From: Miltoncostaea sp963703045
GTDB lineage: Bacteria; Actinomycetota; Thermoleophilia; Miltoncostaeales; Miltoncostaeaceae
Assembly: GCA_963703045.1 (NCBI GenBank)
Contig: OY969782.1
Coordinates: 1,736,001-1,800,000 of the forward strand
DNA: 64,000 nt
Direction: 5' to 3'
The notes beneath the pieces were generated by a model, which worked only from the letters and a program-made list of their open reading frames with translations, did no database searches and was not told the origin of the DNA. The number at the start of each line of letters is the position of its first letter. The stretch's first letter is position 1. Shown piece after piece: positions 16,941-29,362 of this stretch. Position numbers and translations under genes: made by a program.

Positions 16941-19358
16941 ATCCAGCCCACGCCCGGCGCGCCGTCGGTCACCACGCAGTACGACTCCGGTGACATCACC
17001 GTCCTGGAGGGGCTCGAGGCGGTCCGTCGCCGTCCGGGCATGTACATCGGCTCGACCGGGCCGAGAGGACTCCACCACCTCGTCTACGAGGTCGTCGACA
17101 ACAGCGTCGACGAAGCGCTCGCGGGGTACTGCGACCGCGTCGAGGTGACCCTCAACCCCGACGGATCGTGCACCGTCTCGGACAACGGGCGCGGCATCCC
17201 CGTCTCGGCCATGGCCGACCAGGGCGGGCGCAGCGCGCTCGAGGTCGTCATGACCGTGCTCCACGCCGGCGGCAAGTTCGGCGGTGACGGCTACAAGGTC
17301 TCGGGCGGCCTCCACGGGGTCGGCATCAGCGTGGTGAACGCCCTGTCGGAGAGCCTCGTCGCGGAGGTCCACCGCGACGGCGGGGCCTTCGAGCAGCGTT
17401 TCGCGATCGGCGTGCCGCAGGGCCCCATCGAGCGGGTCGGCGACGCCGCCGACACCGGCACGACCGTCTCGTTCCTGCCCGACCCGAACATCTTCGAGGA
17501 GCCGGACTTCGACTTCGAGACGCTCTCGCAGCGCCTGCGCGAGACCGCCTTCCTCACGAAGGGCCTGCACGTGCGCCTGGTGGACCGGCGCGGCGAGGGC
17601 GCGAGGTCGAGTACCACTACGAGGGCGGCATCAAGGACTTCGTGCGGCACCTCAACGAGACGCGCGACCCGGTGCACCCGGAGGTGGTCTACCTCGAGTC
17701 GGAGGGGCCCGAGGCGGCCCTCGAGATCGCCCTGCAGTGGACCGCCGCCTACAGCGAGGCCGTCTACACCTTCGCGAACAACATCAACACGCACGAGGGC
17801 GGCAGCCACCTCACCGGCTTCCGCACCGCGCTGACGCGCACCCTCAACGACTACGCGCGCGCCAAGGGGCTGCTGAAGGAGAAGGACGAGAACCTGGAGG
17901 GCCCGGACACCCGCGAGGGGCTGACCGCGATCATCTCGGTCAAGCTGCGCGAGCCGCAGTTCGAGGGCCAGACGAAGACGAAGCTCGGCAACTCCGAGAT
18001 CACCGGCTTCGTCAACCAGGCGGCGACGCAGCGACTGGCCGAGTACATGGAGGAGCACCCCGCCGAGGCGCGGGCGATCTGCGGCAAGGCGATCAACGCC
18101 TCACAGGCCCGGCTGGCCGCCCGCAAGGCGCGCGACCTCGCGCGCCGCAAGGGCGTGATGGACTCGACGAGCCTGCCGGGCAAGCTGGCCGACTGCTCCG
18201 ACCGCGACCCGGCCAACACCGAGCTCTTCCTGGTCGAGGGCGACTCGGCCGGCGGCTCGGCGATCATGGCCCGCCAGTCGAGCTTCCAGGCGATCCTGCC
18301 CCTGCGCGGCAAGATCATCAACGTCGAGAAGGCCCGCATCGACAAGGTGCTCTCCAACACCGAGATCCAGGCCATGATCACGGCGATGGGCACCGGCATC
18401 GACGACGACTTCGAGATCACCCGGGCCCGGTACCACAAGCTCATCATCATGACCGACGCCGACGTGGACGGCGCCCACATCCGCACGCTGATCCTGACCT
18501 TCCTCTTCCGCCACATGCGCGGCCTCATCGAGGAGGGCTACGTCTACATCGCGTGCCCGCCGCTCTACAAGGTCAAGCAGGGCAACCAGGAGCAGTACAT
18601 CGAGAAGGAGCTCGAGCTGGAGGACTGGCTGCTCGAGCGCAACCTGGGCGACCTCGTGCTCGAGGACTCGCGGGGCGAGTCGGTGGGGCTGACCCGTGCC
18701 CGCTACCAGCGGTTCCAGCGGGCCCTCAAGGAGCACGAGGCCTGGTCGGGCAACCTGCGCGCCACCTACGGCGGCGGCACCCTCGACTTCCTCCAGGCCC
18801 ACGGGCTCGTCGAGGCCGACGCGACCGACCTCGACACCCTCGGCGCCGCGGTCGTGGCCGCATCCGACGCCCGGGCCACGCTGACGGTGGAGTCGGCCGA
18901 CGCCGAGGCCGGGACCCTGCAGGCCCGCTCGGTGCAGGCCTCGACGGGCGAGGCGCGCACGGTCACGATCCCGCTCGAGGTGTTCCGCACCCGCGAGCTC
19001 GCCGGCCTGCGCGGCGCGCGCACGAAGCTGCGCGACCAGGTCGGGCGCGCCGCCCTTCCGCCTGGCCCGCGGGTCCCGCAGCCGCACGCCGGCGACCTAC
19101 GAGGCGCTGCGCCAGGCCGTGCTCGAGCTCTGCCGCGAGGGCGTGCAGCTGAGCCGCTTCAAGGGCCTCGGCGAGATGAACAGCGAGCAGCTCTGGGAGA
19201 CGACCATGGATCCCGAGCGCCGCATCCTCCAGCAGGTCGTGATGGAGGACGAGCTGGCGGTCGGCGAGCTGTTCGCGAAGCTGATGGGCGACAAGGTGGA
19301 GCCCCGCAGGGCGTTCATCGAGGACAACGCCCGCAGCGTCAGCAACCTCGACGTCTAG
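16941..19358 (+). CDS. gyrB: DNA gyrase subunit B (two frameshifts, unusual start)
   Basis: ATPase half of gyrase. GHKL ATPase (VDNSVDEALAGYCD; SDNGRGIPV; GGLHGVGISVVNAL), transducer, and TOPRIM (VEGDSAGGSA; DADVDGAHIRTL), ending in the gyrase tail QLSRFKGLGEMN...LDV. A one-base loss near 17605 and one extra G near 19042 (GGC to GGGC) are needed to keep the frame. An internal insertion between TOPRIM and tail (about 18660-19030) is moderate in size. No ATG/GTG/TTG lies in frame between the stop at 16908 and the internal ATG 17040; the best site is ATC 16941, 6 nt after a perfect AGGAGG (16929-16934). CTG 16926 is an alternative. Confidence 0.92.
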
Positions 19359-19364
19359 GAGTCG

Positions 19365-21897
<2,533 letters not shown>

Positions 21898-23878
21898 GTG
21901 GCCGACGCCGGCGCGACCCCGCCCGCTCCCCGGCGGGGGCCCGGCAGGGGCGAGCGCGGCCCGGAGTGGCGGGTCGAGGGCACGCCGCCGCCCGCGCCTC
22001 CCGCGTCGGGGCGGATGCCCCGCATGCCCGGCGGTCCGCGGTTCTGGTGGATCCTGCTGGGGCTGCTGGCGGTGAACTGGTTCGTCGTCTCGCTGATCCC
22101 CGACCGCGAGGAGCGGCTCGGGGTTCCCTACACCGTCTTCCGCGAGCAGGTGATCGCCGGCAACGTCGCGGAGGTCACCTCGAAGGGCGACACGATCCAG
22201 GGCGAGTTCCGGGAGGCCGTGACCTACCCGGCCGGGCTCGGGCGACAGCGACACCTCGTTCGGCACCGAGCGGCCGGCGTTCGGCGACGACGCCCTGCTG
22301 CCGCTGATGATCGAGAAGGACGTCGAGGTCAACGCGACGCCGGTCGACGAGGGCCGGTCGCTGATCGCGACGCTCCTGCTGTCGTTCGGGCCGGTGATCC
22401 TGCTCGTGCTGCTGTTCGTCGTGCTCATGCGCCGCGCGGCCGGGGGCGGTGCCGGGGGTGCGCTGTCGAGCCTCGGGCGGTCGAAGGCCAAGCGCTACGA
22501 CGCCTCGGCCCAGCGGGTGACCTTCGAGGACGTGGCCGGCATCGACGAGGCCGAGGACGAGCTGGTCGAGATCGTCGACTTCCTGAAGAACCCCGACCGC
22601 TACCGGCGCCTCGGGGGCCAGATCCCCCGCGGCGTGCTGCTGTCGGGCCCGCCCGGCACGGGCAAGACGCTGCTGGCGCGCGCCGTGGCGGGCGAGGCCG
22701 ACGTGCCCTTCTTCTCGCTCTCGGCCTCGGAGTTCGTCGAGATGATCGTGGGCGTCGGCGCCAGTCGGGTGCGCGACCTGTTCGCCCAGGCGAAGGCCAC
22801 GGCGCCCGCCATCATCTTCATCGACGAGATGGACGCGATCGGCCGGGCCCGCGGCGGATCGGCCTCGCTCGGGGGCAACGACGAGCGCGAGCAGACGCTC
22901 AACCAGATCCTCACCGAGATGGACGGCTTCAGCGGCGGCGAGGGCGTGATCGTGCTGGCGGCCACCAACCGGCCCGAGGTGCTCGACGCCGCGCTGCTGC
23001 GTCCGGGTCGTTTCGACCGCCGCGTGACGGTCAACCCGCCCGATCGCGACGGCCGGGCGGCGATCCTCGAGGTGCACCTGCGGGGGGTCCCCGTCGCCGC
23101 CGACGTCAGCGTCGCCCAGCTCGCCCAGGGCACCGCCGGGATGGTCGGCGCCGACCTGCGCAACCTCATCAACGAGGCCGCCCTGATGGCGGCCCGCCGC
23201 AACCACGAGCGCGTGGAGTCGGCCGACTTCACCGACGCCCTCGAGAAGATCGTGCTCGGCGCCGAGCGGCGCATCATGCTCTCGCCGGCCGAGCGCGAGC
23301 GCACGGCCTACCACGAGAGCGGCCACGCGCTGCTGGGGATGCTGCTGCCCGGCGCCGACCCGGTGCGCAAGATCTCGATCGTGCCGCGCGGGCGGGCCCT
23401 CGGCGTGACCTTCCAGGCGCCCGACGCCGACCGCTACGGCTACGGGGTCGCCTACCTGCGGGGGCGCATCACCGGGGCTCTCGGCGGCCGCGCCGCCGAG
23501 CAGATCATCTACGGCGACATCACCACCGGGGCCGAGTCGGACCTCGAGCAGGTCACGGGCATCGCGCGCCGCATGGTGGGGCGGTGGGGCATGTCGGACG
23601 CCATCGGGCCGGTGTCGGTGCTGCCGGGTCCCAACGACGAGCCGCTGCTCTTCCCCGGCGCGCCCGGCGGGGTGTCGCCCCGCACGCAGGAGCTGGTCGA
23701 CGCCGAGGTGCGCACGATCGTCGACGAGTGCTACGACGAGGCGGTGCGGGTGCTCCAGGCCAACCGCGGCAAGCTGCGCGCGCTGGCCGAGGCCCTGCTG
23801 GAGCGCGAGACCCTCGACGAGGTTGACGCCTACCGGGTCGCCGGCGTGGAGCGCGAGGTGGCGGCGCCTCCGGTCTGA
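21898..23878 (+). CDS. ftsH: ATP-dependent membrane zinc protease FtsH (one frameshift)
   Basis: Hexameric inner-membrane AAA+ protease for quality control of membrane and regulatory proteins. A Pro-rich N-terminal tail is followed by helix 1 (FWWILLGLLAVNWFVVSLI), a periplasmic domain, helix 2 (LLLSFGPVILLVLLFVVLM), AAA+ (Walker A GPPGTGKT about 250; Walker B IIFIDEMDAIG; SRH RPGRFDRR) and the M41 zinc site HESGH (about 472). One extra G near 22237 (GGC to GGGC) in the periplasmic domain. GTG 21898 abuts the gyrA stop directly. Confidence 0.94.
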
Positions 23879-23988
23879 GGTCCCCGTGCCACCTGCGCGC
23901 TCACGATCGGGCCCCGAGTACCCGAGTCTCGCGGCGGGACCCCCACGGCCCCGCCACGCCCACCACCCGCCCAACCATGGTCGGCTGA

Positions 23989-24007
23989 GCGCCCCGTCAC
24001 GGGGCGC
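23989..24007 (+). terminator. GC hairpin downstream of ftsH
   Basis: GCGCCCCGT-C-ACGGGGCGC, a perfect inverted repeat about 110 nt after the ftsH stop. The preceding 23879-23988 holds no gene I can support. Confidence 0.45.
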
Positions 24008-24121
24008 CACCCCCGGGCCTCATCAGGGAAGAGGAGCAGACCGATCACGACCCAGCTGGCGTCGGGTCGTGCGTTTCACGACTGCACCAACACGACGGGC
24101 AGCGTGAGCTGCCCCACCACC

Positions 24122-24429
24122 AGCCCTCCGGTGACGGCGGCCGCCGCGGGCGGCTTCTGGCTCGCCTCGGCGGCCGGGCGAGGTACGTCATCGTCACGGG
24201 GACGAGCATGGAGCCCAGCCTCGGCGGAGGCGGCCTCGTGCTGCTGCGGCCCGGGGGGGAGTACGGGGAGGGCGACGTGATCGGCGTACCGGGACCCCCG
24301 GCTCGCCCGCGTGGTGCTGCACCGGGTCGTCGTCGAGGACGGCGGGGCTCGTCACCAAGGGCGACGCCAACGGCTCCATCGATCCGACCCGCCCTCGTGC
24401 GGCTGGCCGCGAACCTCGGCGAGCGGTGA
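24122..24429 (+). pseudogene. SipW/S26B-like signal peptidase I, multiply frameshifted
   Basis: Fragments in three frames line up as one protein: a short hydrophobic stretch (VTAAAAGGFWLASAAG), then YVIVTGTSMEPSLGGGGLVLL with the catalytic Ser of SMEP, EYGEGDVI, VVLHRVVVEDGG with the His, and LVTKGDANGSIDPTRP with the Asp. That Ser/His/Asp order is the SipW/ER-type signal peptidase pattern rather than the Ser/Lys type. At least three indels occur within about 180 bp (near 24180, 24290 and 24345), no start is clear, and no C-terminal membrane helix is reliably placed. Either a decayed gene or the worst-sequenced spot in the window. Confidence 0.6.
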
Positions 24430-24779
24430 TGGCCGCCGACGAGGGCGCGCCCAGGCGCGTCGGCGTCCTGTCCGCCGGCGAGGTGCCCTACCGGCGCACC
24501 GCCGACACCGCCCGCCCGGCCGTCGCCGCCGTCCCGGTGCGAGGAGCGCGCGCCGGCTCTGGCGCCCGGTCGCCCTGCTGGCGATGCGCGCCGTGACCGG
24601 ATCCGCGCCCCACGGTACCGGCGTCGCGGGTGGGGAGTCACGTCTCGGAGACCACCCCGAACACCCTCGACGCCGGCACGGGATCGACGTCTGCATCGGG
24701 AGCCCGGGTACGGACGTCTTCGTGCGCTGCGAGACCGAGATCCAGTAGGCGCGGCCCCACGGGCCCGCCACGCCTCCGG
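24430..24779. other. Undecoded stretch after the signal peptidase remnant
   Basis: 350 nt without a coherent gene. Scraps on the plus strand suggest secreted-protein sequence (for example SHVSETTPNTLDAGTGS near 24630-24680), and an RLWRPVALLAM-like hydrophobic scrap sits near 24550. A similar exported-looking scrap (RAFHDCTNTTGSVSCPTTS) lies upstream near 24070-24125. Frames change too often to call a protein. Confidence 0.35.
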
Positions 24780-25775
24780 CTACGAGGCCTTGCGGCGCTT
24801 GGCAGGGGCCTTCTTCTTGGCGGCGCCCGCCTTCCCCGACCCCTCGCCGCCGCCCTCGACACCCCGCAGGCGGCCCTGGTCGATGTCGAGCTGGTCGTCG
24901 TCCTTCGCGGCCTTCGCGGCCTTCGCGCGCGACCGGGACGGCGCCTTCTGCTCGACGGCCGCGTCCTCGTCGTCCGCGACCTCGTCCCCGTCGCCGCCCC
25001 CGCCCGCGGCGGCCAGGCTCGCCTTGAGCGCGGCCATCAGGTCGATGACCGGGGCCGGCGACTCGGCCTCCTCGGCCTCGGCGATCTCGGTGCCGGCCGC
25101 CTTCGCCTCGAGGAACTCGAGCAGCGCGGCGCGGGTCTGGTTGGGGTACTCCTCGGGCGCGAAGGGCTTGGCCAGGCCGTCGACGAGCTGCCGGGCCATC
25201 GTCAGCTCCTCGTCGGCCACCTCGACCCCCTCGAGCCGCTCGACGATCTCGTCCTTGTCGCGCACCCGGATGTCCTCCGGGTAGTAGAGGGTCTCGAGGG
25301 TGAGCATGCCGTCCACCGGACGCAGCAGCACGAGGTGCTCCTTCGTGGACAGCACGAAGCGGCCGAGCGCCGCTCGCCCCGACTCCTCCATCGCCCGCGC
25401 GAGCAGCTTGTAGGGGCGCTCCGCCCGCTCCTGCGGGTCGAGCCAGTAGGCCCGCTCGAAGTAGACGGGGTCGACGTCGGGCATCTCGACGAACTGCAGG
25501 ATCTGGATGGTCTTCTCCTGCCGCGCGGCGAAGCGCTCGAGCTCGGAGTCCTCGACCGGCAGGTAGCGGCCCTTCGAGACCTCCCAGCCCTTGACCGTCT
25601 CGTCGGAGGTCACCTCGACGTCGCGGGCCGGGTCCCAGCGCTTCTGCTTCACCGGCTGACCGGTCTCGCGGGAGAGGGTGCGGAAGCTGACGTCGCTGCG
25701 CTGCTGGGCGAGCCCCACCGACACGGGGATCGTGACCAGCCCGAAGCTGATGAAGCCATTCCAGATCGCTCGCAC
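24780..25775 (-). CDS. ku: Non-homologous end-joining protein Ku
   Basis: Homodimeric DNA-end-binding ring of bacterial NHEJ. The Ku core spans about residues 1-255: MRAIWNGFISFGLVTIPV start, LSRETGQPVKQKRWD, PYKLLARAMEESGRAALGRFVLSTKEHLVLLRP and LETLYYPEDIR. The C-terminal 75 residues are an acidic-then-basic extension ending KKKAPAKRRKAS, like the Lys-rich tails that aid DNA binding in actinobacterial Ku. GTG 25775 with a GGAGG in the leader. No ligase LigD is adjacent. Confidence 0.95.
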   Translation of the reverse strand: MRAIWNGFISFGLVTIPVSVGLAQQRSDVSFRTLSRETGQPVKQKRWDPARDVEVTSDETVKGWEVSKGRYLPVEDSELERFAARQEKTIQILQFVEMPDVDPVYFERAYWLDPQERAERPYKLLARAMEESGRAALGRFVLSTKEHLVLLRPVDGMLTLETLYYPEDIRVRDKDEIVERLEGVEVADEELTMARQLVDGLAKPFAPEEYPNQTRAALLEFLEAKAAGTEIAEAEEAESPAPVIDLMAALKASLAAAGGGGDGDEVADDEDAAVEQKAPSRSRAKAAKAAKDDDQLDIDQGRLRGVEGGGEGSGKAGAAKKKAPAKRRKAS

Positions 25776-25802
25776 GGGATCTCCCTCCGCGGGGTCCGGG
25801 GC

Positions 25803-26595
25803 CTACGCCGTGCCGTTCGCCCCGTCGCGACCCGGCACCGGCCTGCTGATACCCGACAACGCCTCGAGCATCTCCACCGGGAACGGCAGGATCAGGGTGG
25901 TCGTGCGCTCCGACGACGCCGATCTCGTTCATGGTCTGCAGGTACCTCAGCTGCAGGGCACCCGGGGCGCCGCTGATGACCGCGGCGGCCTCGCCCAGCT
26001 TGGCGGACGCCTCGAACTCGCCCTCGGCGGCGATGACCTTGGCGCGCCGCTCGCGCTCGGCCTCGGCCTGGCGGGCCAGGGCGCGCTGCATGCTCTGGGG
26101 CAGCTCGACGTCCTTCACCTCGACGACCGAGACCTTCACGCCCCAGGGGTGGGTCTGCTCGTCGATGATCGCCTGCAGCCGGTCGTTGATCTGATCGCGC
26201 TCGGACAGCAGCTGGTCGAGGTCGACCTGGCCGAGCACGCTGCGGAGCGTGGTCTGCGAGATCTGCGACGTGGCCACGAGGTAGTTCTCGACCTGCACGA
26301 TCGCCTTCGCGGCGTCGACCACCCGGAAGTAGGCGACCGCGTTCACCTTCACGGTGACGTTGTCCTTCGTGATGACCTCCTGCGGCGGCACGTTCAGCGT
26401 GATCGTCCGCAGGTCGACCTTCACGGCCTTGTCGATGAAGGGGATCAGGATGAAGAGCCCGGGACCCTTGATGCCGATCAGGCGGCCGAGCCGGAAGACG
26501 ACGCCGCGCTCGTACTCGCGCGCGACCTTGACGGCCGAGAACAGGAACATCAGGCCGATGATCAGAACCACGATCACCGCATAGGCAGCGGCCAT
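25803..26595 (-). CDS. SPFH/band-7 (stomatin-like) membrane protein (one frameshift)
   Basis: Membrane-scaffold protein of the stomatin/slipin group. N-terminal helix AYAVIVVLIIGLMFLFSAV, then the SPFH domain (EYERGVVFRLGRLIGIKGPGLFILIPFID; LNVPPQEVITKDNVTVKV; WGVKVSVVEVKDVELPQSMQRALARQAEAERERRAKVI). A coiled coil and LRYLQTMNEIG follow. One extra base near 25917 shifts the frame; corrected, the tail is LILPFPVEMLEALSGI... to TAG at 25803. It starts 6 nt after nfeD, the usual partner, with a GAGAGGGG Shine-Dalgarno. Confidence 0.92.
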
Positions 26596-26601
26596 TTCGG
26601 C

Positions 26602-27894
26602 TCACCCCTCTCTGGGCTCGACGGTCAGGGACAGATCCTCCGGATGGACTCTAACGACGCGGACCGCCGCACCCTGCGGTACGTCCGTACCCGCGGGCGT
26701 GCGGGCGCTCCAGATCTCGCCGTTCACCGACACGTGCCCGCCCTCCGGGCCGATCGCCTCGCGGGCGATGCCGGTCTCGCCGACCAGCTCGGCGCCGCCG
26801 GTCGCCGACGGCCGCCGGCGGGCGCGCAGCACGAGCCGGGCGGCCGCGAGGAACCCACCGCCCACCACGATCGCGATGGCCACGGCGATCCAGGGCGACG
26901 CCTCGAGGCCGGGGTCGTCCGAGTCGAACAGGAAGGCGCCTCCGAGGGCGAGGGCGATCACCCCGCCGAGCGCGAGCACGCCGAAGCCGCCGACCTGCGT
27001 CTCGGCGACGAAGAGGCCGACGCCGACCACGATCAGGGCGATGCCGACCCACCCGACCGGCAGCACCGTCAGCCCGGCCAGCGCCAGCAGGAGGCTGATC
27101 ACCCCGACGATGCCGGGCACGATCGCGCCGGGGTTGAAGATCTCGAAGCCGATCCCGGCCAGACCGAGCAGCAGCAGCAGGAACACCAGGTTCGGGTCGA
27201 TCAGCGCCTGCAGGACGGCCAGGTACCAGGGCAGGGAGTCGATCTCGATGGGCGCGCCGGCCGTCGCGATGGTGCCGCCCGCCCGGTCCGGGCGGCCGTC
27301 GAGCCAGGCCACGAACTCCTCGAGTGTGGGCTGCACGGTCTCGATGGCGCCGCGGGAGAGGGCCTCGGAGGACGTCAGGTTGAGCGCGTCCGTCACCATC
27401 GCGCGGAAGGCCGCCGGGTCGCGGCCGTTCTCCTGGGCGAGGGCCGCGATCGAGGCGGCCGCGTCGTTGACGACCTTCTGGTCGAGGTCGGCGCCGCCGC
27501 TGCTGATCGGGGTGGCCGACCCGATGTTGGTGCCGGGCGCCATGCCGAGGTGGTCCGACGCGGCGCTGATGTACGCGCCGGCCGAGCCCGCGCGGGCGCC
27601 CGAGGGTCCCACCCAGACGGCGACCGGCACCGGGGAGCTCCCCATGGCCGCGACGATGTCGCGCATCGACGACACGAGGCCGCCGGGGGTGTCCATGCGG
27701 ATCACGACGACCTCGGCGCCGTCCCGCGCCGCCGCGTCCAGCCGCCGCTCCACGAACTCCGCCGAGACGGGGTCGATGCCGCCGTCCAGCTCGACCACCC
27801 GCACCGGCCCGCCGTCGCCGCCCTGCGCCCCGGCGGCGCCCACACCGACCAGGATCAGGAGCAGAGCGACGAGGAGGGAGCGAGCCGTGTTCAT
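26602..27894 (-). CDS. NfeD-family membrane serine protease, long form
   Basis: Partner of the SPFH protein. Signal peptide (MNTARSLLVALLLILVGVGAAGA), a ClpP-like domain with the catalytic Ser in ARAGSAGAYI and Lys in DQKVVNDAAASIAALAQENGRD, four or more membrane helices (about 210-350: LVFLLLLLGLAGIGFEIFNPGAIVPGI...), and a C-terminal OB fold (LVGETGIAREAIGPEGGHVSVNGEIWSA). 430 aa. Members cleave stomatin-like C-termini. The leader has an inverted repeat GGTATC/GATACC (27896-27915) that overlaps a TATCGT box, so a compact promoter/operator is possible. Confidence 0.92.
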   Translation of the reverse strand: MNTARSLLVALLLILVGVGAAGAQGGDGGPVRVVELDGGIDPVSAEFVERRLDAAARDGAEVVVIRMDTPGGLVSSMRDIVAAMGSSPVPVAVWVGPSGARAGSAGAYISAASDHLGMAPGTNIGSATPISSGGADLDQKVVNDAAASIAALAQENGRDPAAFRAMVTDALNLTSSEALSRGAIETVQPTLEEFVAWLDGRPDRAGGTIATAGAPIEIDSLPWYLAVLQALIDPNLVFLLLLLGLAGIGFEIFNPGAIVPGIVGVISLLLALAGLTVLPVGWVGIALIVVGVGLFVAETQVGGFGVLALGGVIALALGGAFLFDSDDPGLEASPWIAVAIAIVVGGGFLAAARLVLRARRRPSATGGAELVGETGIAREAIGPEGGHVSVNGEIWSARTPAGTDVPQGAAVRVVRVHPEDLSLTVEPREG

Positions 27895-27974
27895 GGGTAT
27901 CCCATCGACGATACCAGCGACCGCGCGTCGCTCCCCTGTGCCCGCCCGGGCGATGGGCTACGATCCCGCGGATC

Positions 27975-28424
27975 GTGACGGATCGCACCCTCCCGGCCCC
28001 GACGGATCTCCTTCCGCACCGCCCGCCGTTCCTCTTCGTCGACGAGGTCCTCGACCTCGTCCCGGGCGAGTCGGCACGAGCGCGCTGGTTCGTCAACCCC
28101 GCGGCCGCGTTCTTCGCGGGTCACTTCCCCGGCAACCCGATCCTGCCCGGGGTCATCATGGTCGAGGCGCTCGCCCAGACCGGCGCCATCGCGGCGCTCT
28201 CCGAGCCGGGCGCCGCCGGCTCGCTCGCCCTCTTCGCCAGCATCGGCAAGACGCGCTTCCGCCGCGTGGTGCGCCCCGGCGAGGAGCTGCTGCTCGAGAC
28301 GCGCCTCACCCGCCGCCGCGGGCCGCTCGGGGCGGGCGAGGGCACGGCGTCGGTCGACGGGGTGGTCGCCTGCACCTGCGAGATCAGCTTCGCCCTCGTC
28401 AACGGGGAGTCGGCAACCCCATGA
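27975..28424 (+). CDS. fabZ: 3-hydroxyacyl-ACP dehydratase FabZ
   Basis: Hot-dog enzyme that dehydrates 3-hydroxyacyl-ACP in fatty-acid elongation. LLPHRPPFLFVDEVL at the start, catalytic His in AGHFPGNPILPGV and Glu in MVEALAQTGA. 149 aa. GTG 27975; TACGAT at 27959-27964 is a possible -10. First gene of the fabZ-D-G-F cluster, divergent from nfeD across 80 nt. Confidence 0.93.
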   Translation: MTDRTLPAPTDLLPHRPPFLFVDEVLDLVPGESARARWFVNPAAAFFAGHFPGNPILPGVIMVEALAQTGAIAALSEPGAAGSLALFASIGKTRFRRVVRPGEELLLETRLTRRRGPLGAGEGTASVDGVVACTCEISFALVNGESATP

Positions 28425-29362
28425 TCGTCGCGATGTTCCCCGGCCAGGGTGCCCAGGCGGTCGGTATGGGGCACGCGCTCGCGCAGGCGCACCCCGTCGC
28501 CCGCCGGGCCTTCGAGGAGGCCGACGACGTGCTCGGCTGGTCGGTCTCGGAGCTCTGCTTCGCGGGGCCGATCGAGCGCCTCACCGCCACCGACGTGTGC
28601 CAGCCGGCACTGCTCGCGACCTCGGTGGCCGCGTTCCGGGTGGCCGCCGAGGCCGGACTCGCGCCGGATCTCGTCATGGGCCACTCGCTCGGCGAGTACT
28701 CGGCGCTCGTGGCGGCGGGCGCGATGGACTTCGCGCAGGGGCTGCGCATCGTCGCCGAGCGGGGCGCCGCGATGCGGGCCGCGGGCACCACGGCCCCGGG
28801 GGCCATGGCCGCGCTGCTCGGACCCGACGACGACACGGCGCGGGCGCTCGCGGCCGAGGCGGGCGAGGCCTGGCCCGCCAACTACAACTGCCCCGGCCAG
28901 GTGGTGGTGTCGGGGTCGGTCGCGGCGATCGACCGGCTCATGGAGCTGGCGTCGGACCGCGGCATCCGGGCGAGCCGCCTGGTCGTCGACGGTCCCTTCC
29001 ACTCGCCCCTCGTCGCGCCGGCCGCCGAGCGGCTGCGCCCGGCCCTCGGGGCCTGGGACCCCGCCGCGCCGTCACCGCCCTTCCTCTCCACCACGACCTG
29101 CGCGGTCGAGCCGGCCGAGCGCCTGCGGGCGGTGCTCCTGGACCAGCTCACCTCCCCGGTGCGGTTCGGGGACGCCGTCGAGGCGGCCGTCGCGCAGGGC
29201 GCGGAGCGGATGGTCGAGGTGGGGCCGGGGCGCGTGCTGTCGGGCCTGGTGCGGCGCGTGCGCCGCGACCTGCCGACCGCCCGAGTCGGCGAGCCGGACG
29301 ACCTCGCGGCGCTGGCCGACCTGCTCGGGTCGTCGTCCGCGTCCGCGGGGGAGCGCGCCTGA
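28421..29362 (+). CDS. fabD: Malonyl-CoA:ACP transacylase
   Basis: Moves malonyl from CoA to ACP. FPGQGAQ at the N-terminus, nucleophile Ser in GHSLGEYSAL (about residue 88), oxyanion Gln in FPGQG, and catalytic His in VDGPFHSPL. 313 aa. ATG 28421 overlaps the fabZ stop (ATGA). Confidence 0.95.
   Translation: MIVAMFPGQGAQAVGMGHALAQAHPVARRAFEEADDVLGWSVSELCFAGPIERLTATDVCQPALLATSVAAFRVAAEAGLAPDLVMGHSLGEYSALVAAGAMDFAQGLRIVAERGAAMRAAGTTAPGAMAALLGPDDDTARALAAEAGEAWPANYNCPGQVVVSGSVAAIDRLMELASDRGIRASRLVVDGPFHSPLVAPAAERLRPALGAWDPAAPSPPFLSTTTCAVEPAERLRAVLLDQLTSPVRFGDAVEAAVAQGAERMVEVGPGRVLSGLVRRVRRDLPTARVGEPDDLAALADLLGSSSASAGERA

Noticed and set aside
24352..26595. A 747-aa fusion of the SPFH protein with a long tail
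   Set aside because: The tail after about 25917 is frame-shifted antisense to the correct SPFH end and the Ku gene; one extra base explains it.
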